A stretch of 64,000 bases of DNA from the NCBI RefSeq assembly GCF_015709525.1, contig NZ_JADNRA010000019.1:1-64000 (forward strand). Direction: 5' to 3'. Under the pieces are notes generated by a model, which was given only the letters and a program-made list of their open reading frames with translations, was not told the origin of the DNA and made no database searches. Source of the stretch: Methylocystis sp. L43. GTDB lineage: Bacteria > Pseudomonadota > Alphaproteobacteria > Rhizobiales > Beijerinckiaceae. Below are positions 24,108 to 32,519 of the stretch, in pieces. The stretch's first letter is position 1, and each line of letters begins with the position of its first letter. Both the position numbers and the translations under genes were made by a program.

Positions 24108-24749
24108 ATGCCGATCGCAGCCATTCTCGCTGGAGCAAAGACGCTTGCTGAGAAATTCTTCAGCTTCGCGGAGACGTGGGTTGGCGGCGCTCTCATCGCC
24201 TTCGCCGTCGCCTGGCTTTGGTCGGGCTGGCGCCACGACGCCGCGTGCAGCGCGCGTGAAGCGGCTGCCAAAGCCGCCGTGCAGGCGCAAGTCAACGAAT
24301 GGAAAGCGGCTGCCGAGGACGTCGCGAGAGACGCCACCGTGCGCGTCGAGGAGGATGCCAGGGCGGCGCAAGCGCAAAAGGATTTCATCTCCAGCCTGCC
24401 GACAAAGGACAGACCACATGCTCCAAACGCGAAGGATGATCTCGCGACCGATTTTAGTGATCGGCCTCTGTTTCTCGATCCCGATTACATTGCCGTCGTG
24501 CGCGCGTTCGACGCCGCCGGCGATCGCGGCTCCGACCCTACCCGATCCGCCAAAGAACTTCGGCAAGCCGGTGCCCTTGCCAAGTCCGACCGCTGCGCAG
24601 CTCTGAAGGTCTGGGGCCTTCGAAACCGAGCCGTCGCCTCGGAAGCCAACCGCCGCCTCGTGAGCGATGGGCGCTTCTATAACGACGTACTGCGCAAATT
24701 CAGCGCAGGGAGCCGCCGCCGCGTCGCCCCTCCATCCCACGAAGAATAG
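24108..24749 (+). CDS. Rz-like i-spanin
   Basis: A 213-residue protein with an N-terminal membrane helix (about 24-42, GGALIAFAVAWLWSGW) and a long periplasmic coiled coil (about 50-105, Ala/Glu/Lys rich). This is the i-spanin plan. The C-terminal half is longer than in usual Rz. A lipoprotein frame (Rz1) is embedded at 24418-24606 in the +1 frame, the diagnostic architecture. Together they would fuse inner and outer membranes at lysis. Confidence 0.75.
   Translation: MPIAAILAGAKTLAEKFFSFAETWVGGALIAFAVAWLWSGWRHDAACSAREAAAKAAVQAQVNEWKAAAEDVARDATVRVEEDARAAQAQKDFISSLPTKDRPHAPNAKDDLATDFSDRPLFLDPDYIAVVRAFDAAGDRGSDPTRSAKELRQAGALAKSDRCAALKVWGLRNRAVASEANRRLVSDGRFYNDVLRKFSAGSRRRVAPPSHEE
24418..24606 (+). 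CDS. Rz1-like o-spanin lipoprotein embedded in Rz
   Basis: A 62-residue frame wholly inside the Rz gene. It has a basic start, a hydrophobic signal (ISRPILVIGLCFSIPITL) and a lipobox LPSC (Cys near residue 28), then a Pro-rich mature part (PTLPDPPKNFGKPVPLPSP). This is exactly the Rz1 pattern: short, lipidated, Pro-rich, out of frame within Rz. Confidence 0.75.
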   Translation: MLQTRRMISRPILVIGLCFSIPITLPSCARSTPPAIAAPTLPDPPKNFGKPVPLPSPTAAQL

Positions 24750-24761
24750 GGGCGCGGCGCC

Positions 24762-24890
24762 GTGAAGGAATTCTTCGTCTCCGGCCAGCCGGACGTCAAC
24801 GGCGTCCATGCGCTTGTTCGCTTCGCCCTGCTGCTCATCGTCTTCGTGGCGACCGTTTGGAAGCTGAGGAGTCAACGCGATGCGACATGA
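24762..24890 (+). CDS. Small membrane protein, possible holin
   Basis: A 42-residue protein (GTG start) with one membrane helix (LVRFALLLIVFVATVW) and a basic tail. It overlaps the next tiny gene by 11 bases. Lysis-region position suggests a holin or holin modulator. Confidence 0.45.
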   Translation: MKEFFVSGQPDVNGVHALVRFALLLIVFVATVWKLRSQRDAT

Positions 24891-24990
24891 AACGCGCGAC
24901 GCGCTCGGCATGGCGCTCGTCGCCGCGCTCGGCCTCTCGCCGGTCTGGATCACTTTCTTGGCGTTTCTGTTGTCTGGGAGGTTTTGGTGA
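24880..24990 (+). CDS. Very small membrane protein
   Basis: A 36-residue frame starting MRHETRDALGMALVAALGLS with a hydrophobic helix (about 10-32) and ending GRFW. It overlaps genes on both sides. Possible holin component; weak support. Confidence 0.4.
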   Translation: MRHETRDALGMALVAALGLSPVWITFLAFLLSGRFW

Positions 24991-25388
24991 CGTTCGAATG
25001 GGGCACGGCGGGCCAATGGGCGGGAACGGCGGCGGCGATCGTCATCGCAGTCTGGGGAGCGCTGACAAGGCGCGATCAAAAGGCGTTCGACGAATTGAAG
25101 CTGAGCGTCAATGAAGCTGTCCGCGATCTACGCGACGACGACGCGCGGCAGTTTGAACGGATCGACAAGCTCGAATCGGATGTGTCCGCCGTGCAGGTGG
25201 AGATCAAGCATCTGCCGACGCGCATCGAGTTCCACGCGGTCGACGTGAAGATCACCGAGATCGGCTCCGTGATCAAGGCGCGATTCGAGGCGCTGGCCGA
25301 CAAGATCGACACCGTCATCCAGCAGAACGAACGCGCCCAGGATCGCCTTGCCGAGCGTGAAGACCGCGAGCGGGAGATGCGCCGATGA
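24987..25388 (+). CDS. DUF2730-like phage protein with membrane helix and coiled coil
   Basis: A 133-residue protein: N-terminal hydrophobic helix (WAGTAAAIVIAVWGAL, about 9-27) and a long coiled coil (about 35-130) rich in Glu/Asp/Arg. This plan matches Mu-like DUF2730 proteins located before the terminase genes. GTG 24987 with TGGGAGG just upstream is the start. Function unknown. Confidence 0.7.
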   Translation: MTFEWGTAGQWAGTAAAIVIAVWGALTRRDQKAFDELKLSVNEAVRDLRDDDARQFERIDKLESDVSAVQVEIKHLPTRIEFHAVDVKITEIGSVIKARFEALADKIDTVIQQNERAQDRLAEREDREREMRR

Positions 25389-25683
25389 GCATGGGCGACG
25401 TCATTCGCGAACAGCGCGCCTGATTATGCTGCGCGATCTCGCCGAACAGCCGGACGGCCGCTGGAACAGCGAGGCGCTGCGCGAGGATTTGGAGGTCCGC
25501 TGGGCGATCAACCGGCCGCGCGCATTCGTCCACGACGAGCTGCGCTACCTGGAAATGGTGGGGGCTGTGACGCTCGCCGAATCCGGCAGCGTGCTGATTG
25601 CCTCCATCACCCAGAAGGGCCTCGACCATGTCGAGCGCCGCATCCGCATCGAAGGCGTGAAGCGGCCGAGCCCGGAGGCCTGA
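25385..25683 (+). pseudogene. Phage ArsR-like winged-helix gene with one-base deletion
   Basis: ATG 25385 encodes MSMGDVIREQRA and stops at 25423. The shifted frame continues with LIMLRDLAEQPDGRWNSEAL and a winged-helix-like LRYLEMVGAVTLAESGSVLI to 25683. Restoring one C (CAGCGC-C-GCCTG) gives QRRLIMLRDLAE, the expected continuous start of this Mu-like phage family. An ATG at 25426, 3 bases after the stop, may allow reinitiation and a shortened 85-residue protein. Confidence 0.7.
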
Positions 25684-25684
25684 C

Positions 25685-26263
25685 ATGGCCTCCGCTCGCG
25701 GTCGGCTTTCTTCTCTCGATCTCGTTCCCGAAGAGGGACAGGAAGACATCCGCTGGGCCTTCTCGGAGCTGAACAAGCGCGAGCGGTCCCAAAAGGAAAT
25801 CCTTGACGAACTAAACGGCCGCCTCGTCGACAAGGGACTCACCGATTACATCATCAGCAAGAGCGCTTTCAATCGCGCGAGCGTCGCCGCTCATCGCGCT
25901 AGCCAGCGCCTGCAGATGCAACGCGACATTTTTTCAGGCCTCGCGCCGCATCTGACTCCAGAGAAGATCGACGAAGGCAATATCGCGCTGGCCGAGTTCA
26001 TCAAGGCGCTCATCGGCGAGATTATCAGCGAGGCCGAGGGCGCTGGACTGTCGGCCGACGAGGCGATGAAGCTCTCTCGCGGCTTCCTCGCCGTCGTCAC
26101 CGCGCAGAAGCTCTCGCACGACCGCAAGACGAAGGCCGAAAAGGATTTGGCGACGAAGACCGAAAAGGCGGCCGACGCCGTCGCCAAGGTCGCGCGCGAA
26201 GCGGGTCTTTCGGCCGACCAGGTCGCGAAGATCCGCCGGGACGTGCTGGGCGTGCGCACATGA
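25685..26263 (+). CDS. Mu gp27-like protein (DUF3486), probable small terminase
   Basis: A 192-residue protein matching DUF3486: N-terminal RGRLSSLDLVPEEGQEDIRW and KREILDELN-type HTH (SQKEILDELNGRLVDKGL, then ISKSAFNRASV), then long helices. It lies just before the large terminase, overlaps it by 4 bases, and is the likely DNA-recognition subunit of the packaging motor. Confidence 0.88.
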   Translation: MASARGRLSSLDLVPEEGQEDIRWAFSELNKRERSQKEILDELNGRLVDKGLTDYIISKSAFNRASVAAHRASQRLQMQRDIFSGLAPHLTPEKIDEGNIALAEFIKALIGEIISEAEGAGLSADEAMKLSRGFLAVVTAQKLSHDRKTKAEKDLATKTEKAADAVAKVAREAGLSADQVAKIRRDVLGVRT

Positions 26264-27885
26264 GCGAAGGAACGGGCATGGCGCCCATTCTCCCTCGCGA
26301 TCCTGCGAGCCTCCCGGAGGAGCTCCCGCGCGGCGCGGAGATCCCTGAAGATCACGATCCGCTCGCTGCTGGCGTGCTGATGGCGCACCAGCTCGACTGG
26401 ATCGAAGACGAGAGCGACCTGAAGGCCGCCGAGAAGGGGCGTCGCACCGGCGTCACTTACGCGGAGGCGCTCGACGACACCCTGATCGCCGCGAAAAAGA
26501 AAAGCGAAGGCGGCCAGAACGTCTTCTACATCGGCGACACCAAGGACAAGGGCCGCGAATTCATCGGCTATGTGGCGCATTTCGCCAGGATCGTCGCCGG
26601 CGAGCTGGCGCGGATCGAAGACTTCATGTTCGAAGACGAGCGCGAGGACGGCTCTTCAAAATTCATTTCGGCCTATCGCATCCGCTTTTCCTCGGGCTGC
26701 CGCGTCGAAGCGCTGTCGTCGCGCCCCGAAAACATTCGCGGGCTGCAGGGCGTCGTCGTTATCGATGAGGCTGCCTTTCACAAGGACGTGCGCGCCGTGC
26801 TCGACGCGGTGAACGCGCTCCTGATCTGGGGCGGCAAGATTAGGGTCATCAGCACCCATAATGGCGTGCTCAATCCCTTCAACGAGCTGATCCGCGAAGC
26901 GAAGGCCGGAAAGACCCCGTTCAAAGTTCATTTTATCCCCTTCAAAAAGGCCGTGGAGAACGGCCTGTTCAGACGGGTCTGCCTCATTACCGGCAAGACC
27001 TGGTCGGCCGAAGCGGAAGTCGAATGGGAAGAAAAAATCCGCAGCTCCTATGGACCGCGCACGAGCGCCATGGAGCAGGAACTCGACGCCATTCCGTCGG
27101 AGGCGGAAGGCGCGGCGCTCACGCGCGTGCAGATCGAAGCCTGCATGGAGGGCGGGATTCCGATCGTGCGCTGGTCGTTGCCCGACGCCTTCAAGAACTA
27201 TCCCGAACATATCCGTAAGGCCGAGTGCAAGGCGTTTTGCGAGCGCGAGCTGAAACCGCTCCTCGGCGCGCTCGATCAGCGCCGGCCGCATTATCTCGGC
27301 CAGGACTTCGCGCGCAAAGGCGACGCATCCGACATTCTCGTCGCAGCGACAGACGCCTTGCTCACGCGGCGGACGCAATTCATCGTCGAAATGCGCAATG
27401 TCCCCTTCGATCAGCAGCGCGACGTGCTCTACTATGTCGGCGACGGCCTGCCGCGCTTTTCCGGCGCGGCGCTCGACGCCACCGGCAATGGCGCCTATCT
27501 CGCCGAAAAAGCCGTTCAGCGCTGGGGTGAGCGCGCGCTCGAAGTGAAATTCACGGTCGAATGGTATCGTGTGAACTCGCCGCCCTATATCGAGGCCTTC
27601 GCCGATCGCACGATGGTGTTGCCGCGCCATGAGGACGTGCTGCGCGACCATCAGGCGCTCGCCTATGTCAAGGGGATCATCAAGGTGCCCGACGACATGC
27701 GTTACAAGGGCGCGGACGGCTTCGAGCGTCACGGCGACACGGCTATCGCCGGCGTGCTGATGTGGCACGCTTCAACGCTCGGTCCTGTCGAATATGGCTA
27801 TACGCCGGCGCCGCGGGTCGGCAGCGAGCAGCCCGGCGATTGGCTGTTTCCTGAAAACCAAAGCGCGGAGCGATCGATATGGTAG
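26260..27885 (+). CDS. Large terminase subunit (Mu gp28-like)
   Basis: A 541-residue packaging ATPase/nuclease. A deviant Walker A (AAEKGRRTGVT) near residue 60 and Walker B GVVVIDEAAF near 165-174 are visible, followed by a motif III-like VISTHNG and a C-terminal RNase H-like nuclease beginning YLGQDFARKGDASD. It overlaps portal by 7 bases. Mu-like phages package headful from integrated copies, so host DNA is attached to the ends. Confidence 0.92.
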   Translation: MSEGTGMAPILPRDPASLPEELPRGAEIPEDHDPLAAGVLMAHQLDWIEDESDLKAAEKGRRTGVTYAEALDDTLIAAKKKSEGGQNVFYIGDTKDKGREFIGYVAHFARIVAGELARIEDFMFEDEREDGSSKFISAYRIRFSSGCRVEALSSRPENIRGLQGVVVIDEAAFHKDVRAVLDAVNALLIWGGKIRVISTHNGVLNPFNELIREAKAGKTPFKVHFIPFKKAVENGLFRRVCLITGKTWSAEAEVEWEEKIRSSYGPRTSAMEQELDAIPSEAEGAALTRVQIEACMEGGIPIVRWSLPDAFKNYPEHIRKAECKAFCERELKPLLGALDQRRPHYLGQDFARKGDASDILVAATDALLTRRTQFIVEMRNVPFDQQRDVLYYVGDGLPRFSGAALDATGNGAYLAEKAVQRWGERALEVKFTVEWYRVNSPPYIEAFADRTMVLPRHEDVLRDHQALAYVKGIIKVPDDMRYKGADGFERHGDTAIAGVLMWHASTLGPVEYGYTPAPRVGSEQPGDWLFPENQSAERSIW

Positions 27886-29555
27886 AGACCCGCCGCTCGT
27901 CCATTATCGGGCCGGACGGCCAACCTATTATGGTTCCGCTGCTCAAAGGCGAGACGGCCGCGCCCGAGCGCTATGGCGCGCGCGCCCTCATCCATTATTC
28001 GGAAGCCTCGGGACTAACGCCGGCGAGGCTCGGCGAGATCATGAGGGGCGCGAATATGGGCCTCGCCAAGCCCTATCTAACGCTCGCGATCGACATGGAG
28101 GAGCGCTACCTCCATTACGCCTCGCAGCTGCAGACGCGCCGCCTGGCGCTCGACGGCGTGACGATCTCCGTCTCGGCGCCCAAGGGCGTCAATCCGAAGG
28201 CTGTCGATTTCGTCGAGAGCCTGATCGCCGATCCGATGTTCCCCGACATGGTCGCTTCGCTCCAGGATGGCGTCGGCAAGGGCTATTCGGTCGTCGAGCC
28301 GATCTGGGAATATGAAGGAGGCGCGCTGCGGCCGGTCGTCTATCAGCATCGCGACCCGCGCTATTTCCGCTACGACGAAGTGGGCTTGCGCGATCTTTGT
28401 CTCCTCGAGGACTCAGGCCTGCCCGGCCCCAGGATCGAGGCGCCCTATTTCATCAAGCATGAGCCCTATCTGCGCGCCGGATCGCCGGTGCGGCGCGGCG
28501 TCGCGCGCTCGGCCGCCTGGGCTTTCGTCATGCAGACCTTCGCCCTGCAGGATTGGGCGGCCTTCTGCGAGATCTACGGCATTCCCTTCCGCATCGGCAA
28601 ATTTCATTCGAGCGCGACCAACGAGGACAAGGCGACGCTGCTGCGCGCCGTTCGCGCCATCGCCAATGACGCCGCCGCCATCATTCCGCAGGGCATGGAG
28701 ATCGACTTTCAGGAGACCAACGGCAATCGCGGCGAGGCCGTCTTCGGCAATTTCATCAGCTATCTCGACGGGAAAGTCTCTCTGATCATTCTCGGTCAGA
28801 CGATGACCGCCGAAGTCTCCAAGAGCGGCGGTTCGCTCGCGCAGGCGAAGGTGCAGGAGAATGTCCGCATGGACATCGTGCGCTTCGACGCGCGGCAGAA
28901 CTCGGCGACGGTGAATCGCGATCTGATCCGCCCGGCCGTCGCCATGAATTTCGGCCCGCAGGATATTTATCCGACGGTCCAGATGGAACTCGCCGAGAAC
29001 GAGGACCTCGCAGCGCTTGGCGCGTTTCTAGGGCAAGCCGTGCCGCTTGGCCTCAAAGTGAGCCAGAGCTATGTGCGCAAGCGCGCCTCCATTCCCGAGC
29101 CGGACGAGGACGAGGAGCTGCTCGGCGTGCCGCGCGCCGCCGATGTTTCGAGCGGCGCCGAAGAGAAGCCGCCGAAGAAGGAAGAGGCTGCAGCCGCGCC
29201 TAAGAGGGCAAGCAACAAGAACAAGGCGGACGATAAATCCGACGCCCTCGCGTCCTTCGGCGGCGTCTGCCCGAGCTGCGGCGAGATTCACGGCACGCGG
29301 CTTGCCGCTGATGATCCAACGCAGGCGATCACGGCTCTCGACGACACTGACACGCTCGTCGACGAGGCGCTTACCGACTGGCGCGAGATCCGCGATCCGC
29401 TGCTCGCCGGTCTGCTCACTGCTGTCGGCAGGGCCGAGAACTATGAAGAGGCGCTCGCCAATATCGAAAAGGCGGGAATCGACTCCGCGCCGCTTCAAGA
29501 GGCGCTGGCGCGCGCGACCGCCAAGTCGCGCGGCCTGGGCGACGTGAGGGATTGA
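27879..29555 (+). CDS. Portal protein (Mu gp29-like, DUF935)
   Basis: A 558-residue DUF935 portal. Family features include LTPARLGEIMRGANMGL, RDPRYFRYDE, GSPVRRGVARSAAWAF and ILGQTMTAEVSKSGGSLAQA. A small CPSCG knuckle occurs near residue 465. Twelve copies would form the DNA gate in the capsid vertex. A lysine/alanine-rich linker near 425-450 precedes the C-terminal helical domain. Confidence 0.92.
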   Translation: MVETRRSSIIGPDGQPIMVPLLKGETAAPERYGARALIHYSEASGLTPARLGEIMRGANMGLAKPYLTLAIDMEERYLHYASQLQTRRLALDGVTISVSAPKGVNPKAVDFVESLIADPMFPDMVASLQDGVGKGYSVVEPIWEYEGGALRPVVYQHRDPRYFRYDEVGLRDLCLLEDSGLPGPRIEAPYFIKHEPYLRAGSPVRRGVARSAAWAFVMQTFALQDWAAFCEIYGIPFRIGKFHSSATNEDKATLLRAVRAIANDAAAIIPQGMEIDFQETNGNRGEAVFGNFISYLDGKVSLIILGQTMTAEVSKSGGSLAQAKVQENVRMDIVRFDARQNSATVNRDLIRPAVAMNFGPQDIYPTVQMELAENEDLAALGAFLGQAVPLGLKVSQSYVRKRASIPEPDEDEELLGVPRAADVSSGAEEKPPKKEEAAAAPKRASNKNKADDKSDALASFGGVCPSCGEIHGTRLAADDPTQAITALDDTDTLVDEALTDWREIRDPLLAGLLTAVGRAENYEEALANIEKAGIDSAPLQEALARATAKSRGLGDVRD

Positions 29556-30766
29556 TGAAGCCGGCGACGCGCGGGTTCCAGACGCCGCCGGAGATCACGT
29601 GCTACTTCGAGCAGAAGAGCCTCAAGCCGGCGTTCTCCTGGCAGGATGTCTGGGGCCAGGAGCATGCTTACGCCTTCACCGTTGCCAAGGCGGTCGACCT
29701 TGAATTGCTGACGCTCTTCAAGACCAGCATTCAGCGCGCGATCGACAAGGGCGAGGGGTTTGAGAGCTGGCGCGAGAAGCTCATTCCAGAGCTGCAGGCG
29801 CTCGGCTGGTATGGCAAGCGCAAGGTCGACGATCCGACCGGCAAATGGAAGAGCAAGATCGTCGACTTCTCACGGCCGGCGCGGCTCGAAAATATTTTCT
29901 GGTCGAACGTGCGCACGGCCCGCGCCGCCGGCCAGTGGGAACGCATTCAGCGCACGAAGGCGGGTCTCCCCTATCTCCTTTATGTGAGGACTGCGAGCGC
30001 CAATCCGCGCGAGCAGCATCTCGCTTTCGTCGGAATCATGCTGCTGGTCGACGATCCCTTCTGGTCGACCCATTTCCCGCCCAACGGCTGGGGCTGCAAA
30101 TGCAGCGTCCGCCAAATCACCCGCTTTGAATACGAGCGGCTGGCGGCGACGGGAGACTATCTGTTGGAGCCGCCCACGATCGAGACGAGGCCTTTCATCA
30201 ACCGCCGCACTGGCGAGGTCACATATGTGCCCGTCGGCATCGATCCCGGCTGGGGAACCAATCCCGGATTGTCGCGCGCGAAGACGCTCGTCGACAATGT
30301 CGCCGCGCGGCTGGAGGCCGCCGGCGAGGACGCAGCGCGCAAGCGCATCGCCGAGATCGTCAATTCGCCCGCGCCGAAACTCCTCATGGGAATCGGAGAG
30401 CCATTAGCCTTGCCCGTTGCGACGGCTGGACGCTTTCTTGAGGACATGCGCGCGAAGTCGCGCCTCATTGTCGCGTTCAACGCCACGATGTCTCGCAAGG
30501 TCAAAAAGCACGAGCGTGTCGATCCTGACAGCTTCCGGCTCGTGCAGCAGATAGTCGACGGTGGCGAAATCATCGACGAGGATCGGGGAGAGGATTTTCG
30601 GACTCTCGTCGCTGAGATCGAGGGCGCGTGGTGGAAGCTCGTCCTCAAACGATCGGCGCAGCGCTTCTTGCGCGTGCAAACGTTCCTGCGAACCAACTCG
30701 CACGAAATTGGGCGGCTCCGCCGCAAACAGGAGCGGATTGGCAAAACGAAGGCGGGAGAAGCGTGA
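29555..30766 (+). CDS. Head morphogenesis protein (Mu gp30/F-like)
   Basis: A 403-residue minor head protein. The phage Mu F domain is about 60-200 with a SPP1 gp7-like GWGCKCSVRQIT segment. The last 120 residues (SRLIVAFNATMSRKVKKHER, then RTLVAEIEGAWWKLVLKRSA) look like a phage barnase/EndoU-type appended nuclease domain (PBECR-like); that reading is tentative. ATG 29555 overlaps the portal stop. Confidence 0.85.
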   Translation: MKPATRGFQTPPEITCYFEQKSLKPAFSWQDVWGQEHAYAFTVAKAVDLELLTLFKTSIQRAIDKGEGFESWREKLIPELQALGWYGKRKVDDPTGKWKSKIVDFSRPARLENIFWSNVRTARAAGQWERIQRTKAGLPYLLYVRTASANPREQHLAFVGIMLLVDDPFWSTHFPPNGWGCKCSVRQITRFEYERLAATGDYLLEPPTIETRPFINRRTGEVTYVPVGIDPGWGTNPGLSRAKTLVDNVAARLEAAGEDAARKRIAEIVNSPAPKLLMGIGEPLALPVATAGRFLEDMRAKSRLIVAFNATMSRKVKKHERVDPDSFRLVQQIVDGGEIIDEDRGEDFRTLVAEIEGAWWKLVLKRSAQRFLRVQTFLRTNSHEIGRLRRKQERIGKTKAGEA

Positions 30767-31131
30767 CGGGGAGGACGACACCCCTCCGCGGCCTAGAGGC
30801 GGCCGGCTGCTCGGATTTTGCGCCGTCACGACCTCCGATATAGGCCGTTCGCCGCGCCCCTTCAACGGCCCAAAATGAGAACCCCCAGAAACGGCCCGCC
30901 GGCGCCCGAGTCCAAAAATCCGCTGCGTTGCTCCGCGCGGTTTCGAAAAACGCGCCCACGGCGTTCAATGGGCCTTTAACGTCGATTTTAGGGGGAAGGG
31001 ATTGGGCCCGGCGGGCCTCGGCGTTCATTTCACGCCGCTGAGGGCAAAAATCGCTTCGCGGGTTCGGCGCGTCGCGTGACCAGAAAATCTTCGTAGCCAA
31101 GCGGCCCGACGCGCAAGCGCAGTGTGCGCGC
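30767..31131. other. 365-bp gap between head morphogenesis and I-protein genes
   Basis: No convincing gene on either strand; a long minus-strand frame here lacks coding character. In Mu this slot holds gene G, but here a G-like gene is at 34621. It may hold a promoter for the head genes. I see no clear repeat or terminator. Confidence 0.45.
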
Positions 31132-32085
31132 ATGCAGAACGCTCCGCAAGCCGATTTCGCAATCCACGCGCTCGCCGCCGCTCTTCCTACCGGGGACGCG
31201 CCGGCGGAGTGGATCGCGATTTTTCCGCAGGTCGGCCGGATCGATACCCGCGATGGGAGAAGCTACGATGTAGACGCTGCGGCGCTGATCGCGCGCTTCA
31301 AGGCGGATGGCGTCGCCGTGCCGATCGACGTCAATCATTCAACGCATCATGCGGCGAGGACCGGCGCGCGCGCCGACGCGGTCGGCTGGATCAATGAGCT
31401 GCGCGTCGAAGGCGGCGCGCTGCAGGGCAGAGTTGAATGGCTCGCCGAAGGCAAGTCGCTGCTCGCCGCCAAAGCCTATCGGTTCATCTCGCCGGATTTC
31501 TTTCACACGTCTGAAGGCGTGACGACCTGGCTGCGCTCGGTGGCGCTCGTCACGGCGCCCGCCCTCGGCGGCCAGAAGGCGCTCGCCGCCGCATCTTCCC
31601 AGGAGTCGAAAATGGAAAAACTTGCCACCGCGCTCGGCGTGACCGCCGGCGCGAATGAAGCCGCGCTGCTTACCGCGCTCAACGCCGGCTTCGTGCCGAA
31701 GGCGGTCCATGACGAGGCTGTCTCCAAACTTTCCGCGTCCGAGACGAAGCTCAAGAACATCGAAGAGGCCAATTGCAAGGCGCGCGTCGACGCGCTGATC
31801 GAGGGCGCGTTGAAGGACAAGAAAATCCTCCCCGCCGAGAAGGATCATTACGCGCGGCTCTGCGCGACCGACTCCGGCTATGAGAGCGTCAAGGCGCTGC
31901 TCGCGGCGAAGTCTCCGGCGCTGACCAAGTCCGGGCTCGACGAGAAGAAGGAGCCTGGCGACGGCGCGATGCCGGCGCCGGCGCTGCTCGCCGCCGAGGC
32001 GCAAAAGCTCGTCGCAGACGGTAAGGCGCTCAACATTTTCGACGCCGTCGCGGCGCTCGAAAAGAAATATTCCGCCGCCGCCTGA
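31132..32085 (+). CDS. Prohead protease/scaffold (Mu I-like)
   Basis: A 317-residue Mu I-type protein. The N-terminal protease region has IDVNHSTHHAA, VGWINELRVEGGALQGRVEW and AYRFISPDFF; the C-terminal half is a helical scaffold (about 160-317). It is cut or removed as the head matures. An internal in-frame start at 31612 probably makes the scaffold alone. Confidence 0.85.
   Translation: MQNAPQADFAIHALAAALPTGDAPAEWIAIFPQVGRIDTRDGRSYDVDAAALIARFKADGVAVPIDVNHSTHHAARTGARADAVGWINELRVEGGALQGRVEWLAEGKSLLAAKAYRFISPDFFHTSEGVTTWLRSVALVTAPALGGQKALAAASSQESKMEKLATALGVTAGANEAALLTALNAGFVPKAVHDEAVSKLSASETKLKNIEEANCKARVDALIEGALKDKKILPAEKDHYARLCATDSGYESVKALLAAKSPALTKSGLDEKKEPGDGAMPAPALLAAEAQKLVADGKALNIFDAVAALEKKYSAAA
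31612..32085 (+). CDS. Internal in-frame scaffold product (Mu Z-like)
   Basis: ATG 31612 (Met161 of the I-like protein) has AGGAG at 31601-31605 with six bases of spacing, a strong internal ribosome site. It would give a 157-residue helical protein covering the scaffold half. Many phages, including Mu (I/Z), make scaffold from an internal start in the protease gene. Confidence 0.6.
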   Translation: MEKLATALGVTAGANEAALLTALNAGFVPKAVHDEAVSKLSASETKLKNIEEANCKARVDALIEGALKDKKILPAEKDHYARLCATDSGYESVKALLAAKSPALTKSGLDEKKEPGDGAMPAPALLAAEAQKLVADGKALNIFDAVAALEKKYSAAA

Positions 32086-32115
32086 CGCGGCCCGCTCCAT
32101 CTCGAAGAGGCGATC

Positions 32116-32496
32116 ATGAGCGCGAACTCAATCTCCCGCAGCTATGTGGCGGCCGGCGCGATCGGCGCGCGGCTGATCACGAAATACACGAATAATCGCG
32201 GCGAGGTCGCGCAGGCGTCGGCGGCGACGGATCGTCTCGCCGGCGTCACCGAACTCGGCGCGGCGGCGGCTAAAGACATGGTCGACGTCGCGCGCGAGGG
32301 CATGGACAAGGTCACAGTCGGCGGGAACGTCGCCGCCGGCGACTACCTGACAAGCGACGCCAACGGCAAGGCCGTGAAGGCGGTCGGCATCGCCGGCCAG
32401 ACGGTTTTCGTCATCGGCCAGGCCGAGGAGCCGGGCGTCGCCAACGACATCATTCATTACACGATCGCGCCGTCCGTCGTCGTGCTGCCGGCGTAA
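32116..32496 (+). CDS. Capsid decoration/cement protein (DUF2190-like)
   Basis: A 126-residue small beta-rich protein: AAGAIGARLITKYTNNRGEV, VTVGGNVAAGDYLTSDANGK, then FVIGQAEE. This matches DUF2190-type proteins placed between scaffold and major capsid, which bind at threefold sites and stabilise the head. Confidence 0.78.
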   Translation: MSANSISRSYVAAGAIGARLITKYTNNRGEVAQASAATDRLAGVTELGAAAAKDMVDVAREGMDKVTVGGNVAAGDYLTSDANGKAVKAVGIAGQTVFVIGQAEEPGVANDIIHYTIAPSVVVLPA

Positions 32497-32519
32497 TCTC
32501 TTAACCGATCGAGGTCTCC

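Noticed and set aside
30645-31133. 162-residue minus-strand frame across the 30.8-31.1 kb gap
   Set aside because: Antisense to the real head genes at its edge, no ribosome site or family features; GC-rich DNA often leaves such frames open.
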